Notes: generated by a model not told the origin, from the letters alone. Positions 1 to 8,257 are shown, counted from the stretch's first letter. The stretch: DNA of 42,936 nt from Oscillospiraceae bacterium (GCA_015064385.1 SVSI01000017.1:1-42936); one strand, 5' to 3'. Made by a program: numbers and translations.

Positions 1-65
1 GGCATCTTTTTATTTGCACTAAAATCCGAATTTCAAAAAAGTGAGGAAAACGGCGAAAAACGAAG

Positions 66-90
66 AAAACCCGAGAAAATCTCGGGTTTT
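66..90 (-). terminator. Terminator of the tRNA operon
   Basis: A 10 bp perfect inverted repeat (arms 66-75 and 81-90, AAAACCCGAG/CTCGGGTTTT, 5-nt loop) lies just beyond the 3' end of the minus-strand tRNA array. The arms supply T-rich flanks on both strands, so it could also stop a plus-strand transcript entering from the left. Bases 1-65 hold no gene that I can see. Confidence 0.75.
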
Positions 91-123
91 TCGGTTGGCA
101 TCTTTTTTGTCAACTCGTCTTGA

Positions 124-194
<71 letters not shown>

Positions 195-209
195 GTAAAT
201 ATTAAAAAA

Positions 210-282
210 AGCGGATTACGGGGCTCGAACCCGCCACCTCCACCTTGGCAAGGTGGCGCTCTACCAAATGAGCTAAATCCGC
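210..282 (-). tRNA. tRNA-Gly (GCC)
   Basis: Cloverleaf on the minus strand with acceptor GCGGATT/AATCCGC, a GGTTCGAGCC T-arm and anticodon loop TTGCCAA (GCC). Discriminator U, typical of bacterial tRNA-Gly. No encoded CCA. Fourth in the operon. Confidence 0.95.
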
Positions 283-298
283 AAAGTTTCTTATGAAA

Positions 299-371
299 TG
301 CCTTGAGTCGGAATCGAACCAACGACACGTAGATTTTCAGTCTACTGCTCTACCAACTGAGCTATCAAGGC
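299..371 (-). tRNA. tRNA-Phe (GAA)
   Basis: Minus-strand cloverleaf with acceptor GCCTTGA/TCAAGGC and anticodon loop CTGAAAA (GAA); discriminator A. No encoded CCA. Third in the operon. Confidence 0.95.
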
Positions 372-411
372 AAACGAACCGATCATTTCCTCAATAACCG
401 GTTAGTAAAAG

Positions 412-488
412 TGGCGACCCGAAGGGGACTCGAACCCCTGACCTCTAGCGTGACAGGCTAGCGTTCTAACCAACTGAACTACCGGGCC
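412..488 (-). tRNA. tRNA-Asp (GTC), CCA encoded
   Basis: Minus-strand cloverleaf with acceptor GGCCCGG/TCGGGTC containing two G-U pairs and anticodon loop CTGTCAC (GTC). The discriminator G is typical of tRNA-Asp. It is the only member of this array with a genomically encoded CCA (412-414). Second in the operon. Confidence 0.95.
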
Positions 489-494
489 GTTTTA

Positions 495-567
495 TGGGAA
501 CAATAGGGCTCGAACCTATGACCCTCTGCTTGTAAGGCAGATGCTCTCCCAGCTGAGCTATGCTCCC
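495..567 (-). tRNA. tRNA-Val (TAC)
   Basis: Minus-strand cloverleaf with acceptor GGGAGCA/TGTTCCC and anticodon loop CTTACAA (TAC); discriminator A, no encoded CCA. It is the promoter-proximal gene of the array. Confidence 0.95.
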
Positions 568-601
568 GTATGCTGCGCCCTTAACTGCGGCGACGTGTTG
601 T

Positions 602-630
602 ATTATAGCACAGCACTTTTCATTTGTCAA
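602..630 (-). promoter_or_regulatory. Sigma-70-type promoter of the tRNA operon
   Basis: On the minus strand a perfect TTGACA (625-630) is followed after 17 bp by a perfect TATAAT (602-607), about 35 bases upstream of mature tRNA-Val. A full-consensus promoter is what a stable-RNA operon should have. Confidence 0.9.
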
Positions 631-650
631 GCGTTTTTTGGAAAAAATTT

Positions 651-1529
651 TTATTTTTTTGCTTTTTTTCTTATCTCTTCTATGTCAGAGCCCGTAAACG
701 AGTATTTATTGTTGCAAAATTGGCATCCGACCTCAATTTTTCCGTCCTCAACGAGAATATTGTAAAGATCAACCGGATTAAGCGTCAAAAGCGCACTACC
801 CATTCTCTCGCGCGAGCAGTCGCACTTATATCCCACCTCGTACTCGTCAAATATATCGTAATCAATACCTTCAAGCGCGATATCGGCTATCTCCTTGTTG
901 GTCTTTCCTTCTTTGAACAGCGCGGAAATTCCCGTAATTGCGGGAAGGTTCTTCTCGATCTTCTCGATAACGTCCTCCGCTGCAAAGGGCAGAAGCTGGA
1001 TTATAAGGCCTCCTGCGGCAAGCACGCTCTTCTTCGGGCGCAGCAAGACTCCGAGAGACACTACGGTAGGTATCTGCTCGCTTTCCGCATAATAGGACGA
1101 AATATCCTCGGCGATCTCTCCGCTGACGATGTTGGTAATGCCGATATACGGCTCTTTTTCTCCAACGTCCTTAACGATATTAAGAGTACCCTTTCCGACG
1201 GCACCCGAAACGTCTATCTTTCCGTTTGCCTTTCTCGGTATATCGGTGTGAGGATTCTGAACGTATCCCTTTACGTTACCCATATAGTCGGATACCGCGA
1301 GAATATGACCGCAAGGGCCGTCTCCTCTGAAATTGACGGTTATATTATTGCCCTTATTTTTAAGAGTTGTTCCCATAAGGGACGTTGCCGTAAGTACGCG
1401 TCCGAGAGCCGCCGCGGCAGTCGGCTCGCACGAGTGCAGTCTTACTGCCTCGGAAACCATATCGGTGGAATTTATAACGAGGATCTGTGCCGAGCCGTCG
1501 GTCGTCAGTCCTCTGAGTATCTTTGCCAT
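651..1529 (-). CDS. hslO: Hsp33 redox-regulated chaperone
   Basis: 292 residues, the usual length for Hsp33, a cytosolic holdase switched on by oxidation that protects unfolded proteins during oxidative or heat stress. The C-terminal zinc site is intact: Cys236-X-Cys238 and Cys269-X2-Cys272 (CDC ... CQFC). In the family these four thiolates bind zinc when reduced and form disulfides when oxidised. The start ATG has an AAAGGTAG Shine-Dalgarno. It lies 34 bp downstream of murC on the same strand and is probably cotranscribed. I see no hairpin terminator between its stop and the tRNA promoter, only AT-rich sequence. Confidence 0.95.
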   Translation of the reverse strand: MAKILRGLTTDGSAQILVINSTDMVSEAVRLHSCEPTAAAALGRVLTATSLMGTTLKNKGNNITVNFRGDGPCGHILAVSDYMGNVKGYVQNPHTDIPRKANGKIDVSGAVGKGTLNIVKDVGEKEPYIGITNIVSGEIAEDISSYYAESEQIPTVVSLGVLLRPKKSVLAAGGLIIQLLPFAAEDVIEKIEKNLPAITGISALFKEGKTNKEIADIALEGIDYDIFDEYEVGYKCDCSRERMGSALLTLNPVDLYNILVEDGKIEVGCQFCNNKYSFTGSDIEEIRKKAKK

Positions 1530-1563
1530 TTTGTTCTACCTTTCTATTATATGCGTATATGCA

Positions 1564-2970
1564 CTACTTCGTCTCGTATTTTTCCTTAAGCTTATCTATA
1601 AGAATATTTCCTATTTTATAAACGTCTCCCGCGCCCATGGTGAGAACGAGGTCGCCCTCTTTCGCAGTCTGTGCGAGATATTCCGCTATTTCCTCAAACG
1701 ACGGGAAATAAAGCTGCCCCATATCGTCCGCGAGAAGCTTAGAGGAAACGCCCTTGGTGTCTATTTCTCTTGCCGCGTAAATATCGGCAAATATCACCGT
1801 ATTCGCCTGCGAAAACGCCTTTTCAAAGCCGTCGAGCAGGTCGTGAGTTCTTGAATAAGTATGCGGCTGGAAAACGCAGAAGATGTTTTTGTATCCGAGT
1901 CGGGACGCGCCCTCGAGGGTTGCGCTTATCTCTGACGGATGATGTGCGTAATCGTCGTAAACGGCAATTCCGCCCACGCTCGCCTTACGCTCAAAGCGTC
2001 TTTTTGCACCCACGAACGTTGCAGACGCACTTGCGATAATTTCGGGAGACACGCCGCATATATGCGCCACAGCCGAAGCACACAGCGAATTATAGACGTT
2101 AAACGATCCTATAACGGGGAGTGAAATATCGCACAGCTTCTCTCCCTTATGACAGAAGGTATATCTTCCGCAGCCGTACTCGTAACGAAGATCGCACGCA
2201 TAGTAATCCGCCTGCGAATTTCCGAGCGAGATGCCGACTACCCTACCGGAGTATCCCTCAAGCGCCTTTATGACGTTCGCGTTATCTACGTTAGCTACCG
2301 TAATATCCGCACCCTCGATCGCCTTCGAAAACGACTTTATAATATCATCAAGCGACTCAAAATAGTCGGTATGATCAAGCTCAATATTGGTTATGACCGC
2401 CAGCGTGGGATCAAACGAAAGAAAGGAATCCTTATATTCGCACGATTCGTAAACGAAAGCGTCCTTCGCTCCTATCTTATACGCACCGCCTATTTCGGGA
2501 ATGACTGCACCGTTCGCTACGGTAGGATCGAGTCCCGCCTCAAGAAGGATGTGTGATATGAGCGCGGTCGTTGTCGTCTTTCCGTGCGTACCCGAAACTC
2601 CGATACGCTTTGCGTAATCTCTCATAAGATATCCCAAAAACGCTGCTCGGGGAATGAGAAGAACGTTTCTCTCAATGGCTCTTGCGATCTCGGGATTAGT
2701 CTCGTCAACCGCCGCCGTATAAACGAGCGCGTCGCACTCGTCTGCACTCTCGGCAAAATGACCGTACGTTATCTTTATTCCCTGCTTTTCAAGCGAGGCA
2801 CATATCTCGCTCTTTGAGCGATCAGAGCCGCTGACGGTAAATCCGCGGTACTTTGCAAGCGCGGCAATAGTTGACATACTGATACCGCCGATTCCCGTAA
2901 AATGAATATTACGGCAAGCGTCTATTTTTTTTGCCAAGGTATCTCTTTCGTTTCTTCTGTATTCCTTCAT
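1564..2970 (-). CDS. murC: UDP-N-acetylmuramate--L-alanine ligase
   Basis: MurC adds L-alanine to UDP-MurNAc using ATP, the first step of the peptidoglycan stem peptide, in the cytosol. The 468-residue product has the N-terminal nucleotide-binding motif GIGGISMS (about residue 26) and the Mur-ligase ATP loop GTHGKTTTT (about residue 117). Later it has the family stretches NIELDHTDYF and DDYAHHPSEI. I chose the ATG at 2970, which follows AAGAGGT at normal spacing; an in-frame GTG six bases upstream would overlap that site. The stop is TAG, which shows that amber is an ordinary stop codon here. The gene sits alone with hslO rather than in a dcw cluster. Confidence 0.96.
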   Translation of the reverse strand: MKEYRRNERDTLAKKIDACRNIHFTGIGGISMSTIAALAKYRGFTVSGSDRSKSEICASLEKQGIKITYGHFAESADECDALVYTAAVDETNPEIARAIERNVLLIPRAAFLGYLMRDYAKRIGVSGTHGKTTTTALISHILLEAGLDPTVANGAVIPEIGGAYKIGAKDAFVYESCEYKDSFLSFDPTLAVITNIELDHTDYFESLDDIIKSFSKAIEGADITVANVDNANVIKALEGYSGRVVGISLGNSQADYYACDLRYEYGCGRYTFCHKGEKLCDISLPVIGSFNVYNSLCASAVAHICGVSPEIIASASATFVGAKRRFERKASVGGIAVYDDYAHHPSEISATLEGASRLGYKNIFCVFQPHTYSRTHDLLDGFEKAFSQANTVIFADIYAAREIDTKGVSSKLLADDMGQLYFPSFEEIAEYLAQTAKEGDLVLTMGAGDVYKIGNILIDKLKEKYETK

Positions 2971-3093
2971 ACACACCTCTTGTTTCGGGTAAAATGCCCG
3001 TTTTCACTCATTTTCTACCAAAAAACTACAAAAAGTCGATAATTCTTAAAAAATTATTCACGGTTTGTATTTTTAGAGTAAATATATAAACGC

Positions 3094-3099
3094 TATAAT
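3094..3099 (+). promoter_or_regulatory. Possible -10 box of spoVG
   Basis: A perfect TATAAT lies 43 bases upstream of the spoVG ATG. No good TTGACA-like -35 stands 17 bp upstream; the nearest is TTTAGA at 16 bp. spoVG is SigH-dependent in Bacillus, but I cannot recognise a SigH promoter here. Confidence 0.4.
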
Positions 3100-3142
3100 G
3101 ACTACGATGTTACACTCAAAGAAAATCACACGGAGGAATTTT

Positions 3143-3445
3143 ATGCAGATCACCGACATCAAAATCCGCAAGATCTTTGACGACGAAGCTCCCATGAAGG
3201 CGATCGTTTCGGTAACCTTCGATCGCGAGCTTGCTCTTCACGACATCAAGGTAATTTACGCGAAAGAAAAGTTCTTTATAGTTATGCCCAGCAAAAAGAA
3301 CCCCGACGGAACCTATCGCGACATAGTTCACCCCATTGCTTCTGACTTTCGTCAGATGCTCGAGGATGCAGTTATTGCCGAGTACCACAAGGCAGTAGCC
3401 GAGGCAGCCGAAAGCAGCGTTGACGAAGCGTCCGACACGCTCTGA
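3143..3445 (+). CDS. spoVG: Septation regulator SpoVG
   Basis: A 100-residue protein matching SpoVG along its length, starting MQITDIKIRKIF with the family core VIYAKEKFFIVMPSKK and DIVHPIASDFRQ. SpoVG is a small nucleic-acid-binding regulator that affects asymmetric septation in sporulating Firmicutes and other processes in non-sporulating ones. The start is fixed by CGGAGGAA (3131-3138); an upstream in-frame ATG at 3098 overlaps the -10 box and is unlikely. The acidic, Ala/Ser-rich C-terminus is typical. It is monocistronic, with a strong terminator after it. Confidence 0.96.
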   Translation: MQITDIKIRKIFDDEAPMKAIVSVTFDRELALHDIKVIYAKEKFFIVMPSKKNPDGTYRDIVHPIASDFRQMLEDAVIAEYHKAVAEAAESSVDEASDTL

Positions 3446-3480
3446 GAACGAACTTCATATCGCACCTCTTTGGTGCATAA

Positions 3481-3504
3481 AACCGCGCCCCGCGCGGTTT
3501 TTTT
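3481..3504 (+). terminator. spoVG terminator
   Basis: An 8 bp GC-rich stem (3481-3488 with 3492-3499) and CCC loop is followed by seven T, 36 bases after the spoVG stop. Its T-run leads directly into the tandem repeats. Confidence 0.9.
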
Positions 3505-3870
3505 CTTACTCGCTTCGGGTCTGGTTTAGCGGAAATCGTTAGTAAGCGACATACTTGTTAGTTAGGGGATATTACTGTACCTGAAAAACTGTCCCATTTT
3601 AGGTAATCGGAAACGGTACCGCAGTTTTTTTCTTACTCGCTTCGGGTCTGGTTTAGCGGAAATCGTTAGTAAGCGACATACTTGTTAGTTAGGGGATATT
3701 ACTGTACCTGAAAAAACTGTCCTGTTTCAGTTAATCGGAAACGGTACCGCAGTATTTTTCTTACTCGCTTCGGGTTTGGTTTAACGGAAATCGTTAGTAA
3801 GCGACATACTTTTTAGTTAAGGAGTATTACGGTATCTGAAAAACCGTCCTGTTTCAGTTAATCGGCAACC
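3505..3870. repeat. Three tandem copies of a ~127 bp structured intergenic module
   Basis: Units begin at 3505, 3632 and 3760 (CTTACTCGCTTCGGGT at each), with periods of 127 and 128 bp. Units 1 and 2 are nearly identical; unit 3 is more diverged and stops inside the end of the WG-repeat gene. Each unit can form two structures: CTTACTCGCT pairing with AGCG and AGTAAG, and a later hairpin of CTGAAA/TTTCAG type nested in TACTG...CAGTA followed by T residues. In unit 1 the inner stem is CCTGAAAA/TTTTAGG, so it still pairs despite base changes. No ORF of note. This fills the 412-base gap between spoVG and the next stop codon. Confidence 0.85.
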
Positions 3871-5432
3871 TTCTCGGGTGCGGTCTCAAAAATCTTAAAA
3901 ATTTCCCATCCGCCGCTTTCGCTGTACGCCGAAATGAGTCCGCTCGAAACGTTTGAAACATAGCTAAAAGCAAATGGCAGAACTATATTGCCTTCAACGT
4001 CTATCATACCTTTGGTGCCGTCCTCGTGCCCTACGACCGCAAGTCCCTGAATAAACGGAGCAGCGTAAGAATATATCGGCTGTGCTATCCACTTGCCGTC
4101 AACGCTGTAATACCCGTATCTTCCCTCGCGCGATAGAAGAAGAACTCCGTCAGAATAGCCCTCCAGAGTATATCCCTCGGGCAAAGTAAACCACTCGCCC
4201 GTTTTCACGTTGTAAAGCGTTTCATAGTCGGCAACTATATCTCCGTAAACGGCTGACGAGCGTCCGACAAGGCAAAGACGCACTCTGATATATCCGTGCT
4301 CGTCAACCTCGTTTCCACCGATCGCGCGTATATCTGCAATATAAGGTCTCTCGTAGTACTGCTTTGCCCAGTATCCCTGATTTACCATCTTATCCGGATA
4401 GTAATACACGTTGGCAGTCGGCATCTTAAAGACCGCTTTTCCGTTTGCGTCAACGATAAAGTAGGTACCCGATCTTACGAGACAGTATCCGTTTCGGTCG
4501 AGAGCGTACGCTTCGGCGTACGCAGTAGAGGTGACCTCTTTTCCGGTGGTCAGATTATAAAATTTATATTTTTTCGTTTTGGGATCGTATTTTGCACAGA
4601 TCTGTTCGCCGTTTTCATTAAAATACGGTCTGTAAGGATAGTCGTATTCAAATCCCGAAAGAATCCCCTCTGCTTCAACCGAAGCAAAATCGCCTTTTTC
4701 ACCGTCAAAAACATAATATGCGCCCGACGCGTCCGAAAATACGGGTTCTCCGTTCAGCGTGCGCTTATTTGCGGGATATTTACCTCCCATATCTTCAAGA
4801 AGCACCTCGCCGTTTGAGCTGTAAAGAGCGGAAGAGGCGTTCTCTGAATTTGTGATTATATATCCCATGTAAAGCTCTACAGTCTTTATATCAATCTCCT
4901 CGTCCCGCGTTCCGATCTTAACGGTTGCATCCTTTATGGAGGGATCTACCGAGGAATCTATCTTGTAAAGCACGCTTACCGTTTTCTTGCCTACGGCAAA
5001 CGGACCGCTAAAAGCAACGTCCGATTTAACTATAACGTGCGTTCCCGCCGAGTAAGACGAGCTTTGTGCAAGCGGTTTTCCGTCAACGGACTCTTCAAGC
5101 GCAATGCCCGACGTGAGCTTCTCGTAAAGCTGCGAAAGCGTATCGCCGTCAACCAGCGAAATATCGCCAAAAAGTCCTTCGACGGCTCCGTTTCCGAGCA
5201 CCCCCGAAAGGTTAGTGGCGTATTTTATTTCATCCTCATCTTCGGGATCCTTCTTTGTGCCGTCCATGTCCTGCTCCGGCGGTGTCGGCTCGCTCGTGGG
5301 CGCATCGGTCGTCCCGTCTCCAAGTCCGTTGTAAAAATCCACTACGGTCATAGCCACGCCGATAAGCAGTGCGGCAATTAAAAGAAAGGCAGTAGCAGAG
5401 ATCGCCCAAGAGGCAAACTTTGAATATCTCAT
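3858..5432 (-). CDS. Membrane-anchored WG-repeat protein
   Basis: 524 residues. An N-terminal transmembrane segment (about 10-32) is followed by an acidic Pro/Thr/Asp-rich linker (TDAPTSEPTPPEQD region) and a long extracytoplasmic part. The C-terminal third carries WG/KWG-type beta repeats such as GYYSVDGKWIAQPIYSYA and GMIDVEGNIVLPFAFSYV. These repeats are common in secreted or envelope proteins of Firmicutes and Bacteroidota; the function is unknown. The start follows GGGAG at good spacing. It lies 29 bp downstream of rlmH and is probably read with it. Its last codons (KVAD-stop) fall inside the third copy of the tandem repeat, which suggests that the repeats arose by duplicating this gene end. 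Confidence 0.8.
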   Translation of the reverse strand: MRYSKFASWAISATAFLLIAALLIGVAMTVVDFYNGLGDGTTDAPTSEPTPPEQDMDGTKKDPEDEDEIKYATNLSGVLGNGAVEGLFGDISLVDGDTLSQLYEKLTSGIALEESVDGKPLAQSSSYSAGTHVIVKSDVAFSGPFAVGKKTVSVLYKIDSSVDPSIKDATVKIGTRDEEIDIKTVELYMGYIITNSENASSALYSSNGEVLLEDMGGKYPANKRTLNGEPVFSDASGAYYVFDGEKGDFASVEAEGILSGFEYDYPYRPYFNENGEQICAKYDPKTKKYKFYNLTTGKEVTSTAYAEAYALDRNGYCLVRSGTYFIVDANGKAVFKMPTANVYYYPDKMVNQGYWAKQYYERPYIADIRAIGGNEVDEHGYIRVRLCLVGRSSAVYGDIVADYETLYNVKTGEWFTLPEGYTLEGYSDGVLLLSREGRYGYYSVDGKWIAQPIYSYAAPFIQGLAVVGHEDGTKGMIDVEGNIVLPFAFSYVSNVSSGLISAYSESGGWEIFKIFETAPEKVAD

Positions 5433-5461
5433 TGTACTTCTCCCTTCTTTTTGTGTTTTGA

Positions 5462-5887
5462 TTATTTATGATATTTTCCGCCGTTTATTATGGTAAAAGC
5501 GCGGTATATCTGCTCAAGCAGTATTACTCTCATAAGTCGGTGCGGAAAGGTCATTTTTGAAAAAGACAGCCGAAGATCGCATTTTGCCTTAACCTCCTCT
5601 GTAAGCCCGTCGAACGCGCCTATTACAAAGCAAAGCTCACTTATTCCCGCGTTCGGGACCGCCTCGATGTACGAAGCGAGCTCCTCGGAGGACATCTGCT
5701 TACCCTCCACGCAAAGCGCGACCTTACGTGCTTTCGGCGGAAGGTGCGGTATTATCGGCGCACCGTCCTTGAGCTCTATTACCTTCAGCTTGCAAAACGC
5801 GGCAAGCCGCTTTGAATATTCCGCGCAGGCATCAACGAAAAACTTGTCCTTCAGATTTCCCACGCAAACAACCGTTATATCCAGCAT
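5462..5887 (-). CDS. rlmH: 23S rRNA (pseudouridine1915-N3)-methyltransferase
   Basis: RlmH methylates pseudouridine 1915 in helix 69 of 23S rRNA on the assembled 70S ribosome, using SAM. The 141 residues end with the diagnostic tail HRLMRVILLEQIYRAFTIINGGKYHK-type sequence. The glycine loop reads FVIGAFDGL where the family usually has IGGPEG or similar, and the protein is about 15 residues shorter than E. coli RlmH, mainly in the middle. The ATG at 5887 starts MLDITVVCVGNLK; a longer in-frame reading would run through the yycJ-like end and a repeat element. The Shine-Dalgarno (AAGGGA) is unusually distant and lies inside that element. Confidence 0.93.
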   Translation of the reverse strand: MLDITVVCVGNLKDKFFVDACAEYSKRLAAFCKLKVIELKDGAPIIPHLPPKARKVALCVEGKQMSSEELASYIEAVPNAGISELCFVIGAFDGLTEEVKAKCDLRLSFSKMTFPHRLMRVILLEQIYRAFTIINGGKYHK

Positions 5888-5896
5888 TTTATTATC

Positions 5897-5947
5897 GGAA
5901 TCCCTTTTGAAAAATGGGCTTCTAACCTTCCCAAAAACTTTACTTAA
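5897..5947 (-). repeat. TAAGTAAAG hairpin element, copy A
   Basis: Read on the minus strand, it begins TTAAGTAAAGTTTTTGGGAA and is followed by a hairpin with arms GAAgCCC/GGGaTTC around the loop ATTTTTCAAAA. The head and loop match the two copies upstream of comM (40076-40196); the stems differ in sequence but pair in each. It fills the 71 bp gap between the yycJ-like gene and rlmH and ends about 10 bases before the rlmH ATG. Confidence 0.7.
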
Positions 5948-5958
5948 CGTGCGTTGAC

Positions 5959-6729
5959 TTAAACTAACATAGTCGGACAGAATCTGTCTGCCACGCAGAC
6001 GTCCGCACACAGATTGTCCTGTGCAAGCCGATCAATTACCGTTTTGAGCGCAATATCGGGAGTGTTGTTCTCCGCGCTTAGGTGCGCAAGCAGTACCTTT
6101 TTCGTTTTATGCGAGGCAAGATAAGAAACGAGCCGCGCACAGTCGGTATTGTTAAGATGTCCAACGCTCGATTCAATACGCCTTTTAAGCACGTACGGAT
6201 AGGGCCCGTTTCGAAGCATATCAAGATCGTAATTGGATTCAACCACTGCCGCCTCACACTCTGCGAGCATATCGGCTATCTTGAGCGAAAGCATACCCAT
6301 ATCGGTAGCGTATCCGAAGCGACGTCCGTTATACTCTATCACGTATCCCGTACTCATTTTGCTGTCGTGCGGAGTTCTGAACGTGTAGAGCTTGATATCG
6401 TCTATTTCCAGAGTATCCCCCGCCTCGTAAACGTTTATAAGATGGTCGGGAACGTCGTTTATCAGCATCTCGGACGTGCCGCGTGCCGCATAAACGGGTA
6501 TTGAGTAATATTTCGATATCATTTTAAGACCGTTTATATGGTCGGAATGCTCGTGAGTTATAAATATCGCCTTTATATTCGAAAGCGAGCTGCCGATCTG
6601 CCTAAGCGCAGTATCGACCGCTTTTTTGCTTTTTCCCGCATCAATAAGAATTTCTGTGTCCCCGCATTTAACGTAGCACGAATTCCCCGAAGATCCGGAA
6701 AAAAGCGTGTATATACTGACGTCCGTCAT
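5959..6729 (-). CDS. Metallo-beta-lactamase-fold hydrolase, WalJ/YycJ type
   Basis: 256 residues with the metal motif THEHSDH (about residue 58), a start LFSGSSGNS typical of the YycJ/WalJ family, and later His/Asp ligands GYATDMG and SVGHLNN. In Bacillus, YycJ (WalJ) sits beside the WalKR two-component genes and has been proposed to act on nucleic acid; its role here is inferred by family only. There is no WalKR nearby in this window. The ATG at 6729 follows AAAAAGGAA. It is preceded by galK (69 bp gap) and followed by rlmH, the latter a frequent neighbour of this family in Firmicutes. Confidence 0.85.
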   Translation of the reverse strand: MTDVSIYTLFSGSSGNSCYVKCGDTEILIDAGKSKKAVDTALRQIGSSLSNIKAIFITHEHSDHINGLKMISKYYSIPVYAARGTSEMLINDVPDHLINVYEAGDTLEIDDIKLYTFRTPHDSKMSTGYVIEYNGRRFGYATDMGMLSLKIADMLAECEAAVVESNYDLDMLRNGPYPYVLKRRIESSVGHLNNTDCARLVSYLASHKTKKVLLAHLSAENNTPDIALKTVIDRLAQDNLCADVCVADRFCPTMLV

Positions 6730-6756
6730 TTTGAAAATTCCTTTTTATCGCGTTTA

Positions 6757-6787
6757 TAGGGAATCCCCGCAAAGCGGAGATCCCCTA
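6757..6787. other. Imperfect hairpin between galK and the yycJ-like gene
   Basis: Arms near ATAGGGA/TCCCCTAT enclose an inner CCGC-AAA-GCGG stem. It is positioned like a terminator for galK but lacks a T-run on the minus strand, so it may be a processing or stabilising hairpin. Confidence 0.4.
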
Positions 6788-6798
6788 TCAGACCGTTT

Positions 6799-8082
6799 TT
6801 AATATACGCAAACAGCGCCCTTGTTTCTTATTCTGAGAATATACGTTGCGCCCTCTCCGAATACGCCGTCCATAAGACGTGCGTAATCAGCGGTTGCACT
6901 CTCGGGCATAAATGCCTGAATAGTTCCCGCAAATCCGCCGCCGTGTACTCTGCAGGCAGAGGGAGCGTCAAGCTTTGCAAGGAAGTCCTCGGTGACTGCA
7001 AGAGCAAGAGAAAGTCCCTGCTCTTCTACGTTCTTAACGGTATATACGTTCTGGAGGAACTTGAACGACGAGTTACCCGAAGCGCGAACCCCGTCGAAGA
7101 ATGCCGAAAGATCGCCGTTTGCAAGCGCCTCTGCCTGCTTTGTAACTCTTGCGTTCTCGTTTACGAAGTGAATAGCTCTCATAATAGCGCGGTCGCCCGT
7201 CTTTTCACGAAGCGCGGGGATTGCCGCAATTATCTCGTCAAGAGTAACCTCACGGAGAACCTCTTTTCCGAAATGAGCCGCGACCGCCTTCATTTCAGCG
7301 GGAACGGACGCGTAGTCTGCATTGAGGTCTGCGTGGTTTCCGCCGGTATTTACGATACAAAGCGAATAGCCGAGTGCGGAAAGGTCAAACGCGGGTTTGC
7401 CTACGATCGGATTTTTGGGATCTGCAAAGTCGATCGAAATAAATCCGCCGACCGCACACGCGGTCTGGTCCATAAGTCCGCAGGGCTTGCCGAAATACTT
7501 GTTTTCAGAGTACTGTGCGAGCTTTGCTATCGTTACGTCGTCAACGTCGTTTCCGTAAAGGGTACGCATAATATTGCCCACCATTACCTCGAAAGCCGCA
7601 GAGGACGAAAGTCCCGAGCCCTTGAGAACGTCCGACGTGGTGTAAGCGTCGAAGCCGCCGATAGTGTGTCCTGCGCTCTCAAGTCCCTCACACATACCCT
7701 CGATAACCGCGTAGCTCGTGAAGAATTTATCGGGATCTACCTTGATCTCGGAGATCTTAACGCTGTCGGGAGAAAATCCCTTGCTGGTAATATTGACAAC
7801 GCCGGTGTCAGTCTTGCGCGCTACCGCGATGATGTCAAGGTTAATGGATGCCGCAAGCACCTTTCCGTGGTTGTGATCGGTGTGGTTACCCGAGATCTCG
7901 CTTCTGCCCGGAACCGAGAAAAGACGGATATCGTCCGAATCGGTATAATTTGCAACGAACGCGTCGATCGCCTCGCTGTATCTTTCTCTCTGGTAAGCGA
8001 CCTTATCCGAACCGTAGAGATCGGTAAATACCGCATCGAGATTACCGTTTGCAATATACTGTTTAAGCTGAGCTGAATTCAT
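6799..8082 (-). CDS. galK: Galactokinase-family GHMP kinase
   Basis: 427 residues. GHMP kinase of the galactokinase group, which phosphorylates galactose at C1 with ATP in the Leloir pathway. Visible are the N-terminal sugar motif PGRSEISGNHTDHN (58-71), the ATP loop LKGSGLSSSAA (about 154-164), CGLMDQTAC with the catalytic Asp, and the C-terminal CRVHGGGFAGT. In E. coli galactokinase the sugar motif is GEHTDYN; here Glu is Asn66 while His67 and Asp69 are kept. Substrate could therefore be galactose or a related sugar. No galT or galE is adjacent. It has its own promoter and a CGGAGGACG Shine-Dalgarno. Confidence 0.85.
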   Translation of the reverse strand: MNSAQLKQYIANGNLDAVFTDLYGSDKVAYQRERYSEAIDAFVANYTDSDDIRLFSVPGRSEISGNHTDHNHGKVLAASINLDIIAVARKTDTGVVNITSKGFSPDSVKISEIKVDPDKFFTSYAVIEGMCEGLESAGHTIGGFDAYTTSDVLKGSGLSSSAAFEVMVGNIMRTLYGNDVDDVTIAKLAQYSENKYFGKPCGLMDQTACAVGGFISIDFADPKNPIVGKPAFDLSALGYSLCIVNTGGNHADLNADYASVPAEMKAVAAHFGKEVLREVTLDEIIAAIPALREKTGDRAIMRAIHFVNENARVTKQAEALANGDLSAFFDGVRASGNSSFKFLQNVYTVKNVEEQGLSLALAVTEDFLAKLDAPSACRVHGGGFAGTIQAFMPESATADYARLMDGVFGEGATYILRIRNKGAVCVY

Positions 8083-8126
8083 TTAGATACGTCCTCCGTG
8101 GAGTAAATTATAGTTAAACCGAACAT

Positions 8127-8155
8127 ATTATAACACTCAAAACGGCAAATGTCCA
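8127..8155 (-). promoter_or_regulatory. galK promoter
   Basis: On the minus strand TGGACA (8150-8155), a 17 bp spacer and TATAAT (8127-8132), about 45 bases upstream of the galK start. It is divergent from the promoter at 8258-8286. Confidence 0.75.
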
Positions 8156-8257
8156 TAGCAAACCGTTAAATTCATTGTAAATTTTTACGAAAAGCTTCTC
8201 TTTTTTCGAGGCGTTTTGCGTTAATACCACGTTTTTGATTTTTTTTGAAATAATTTC

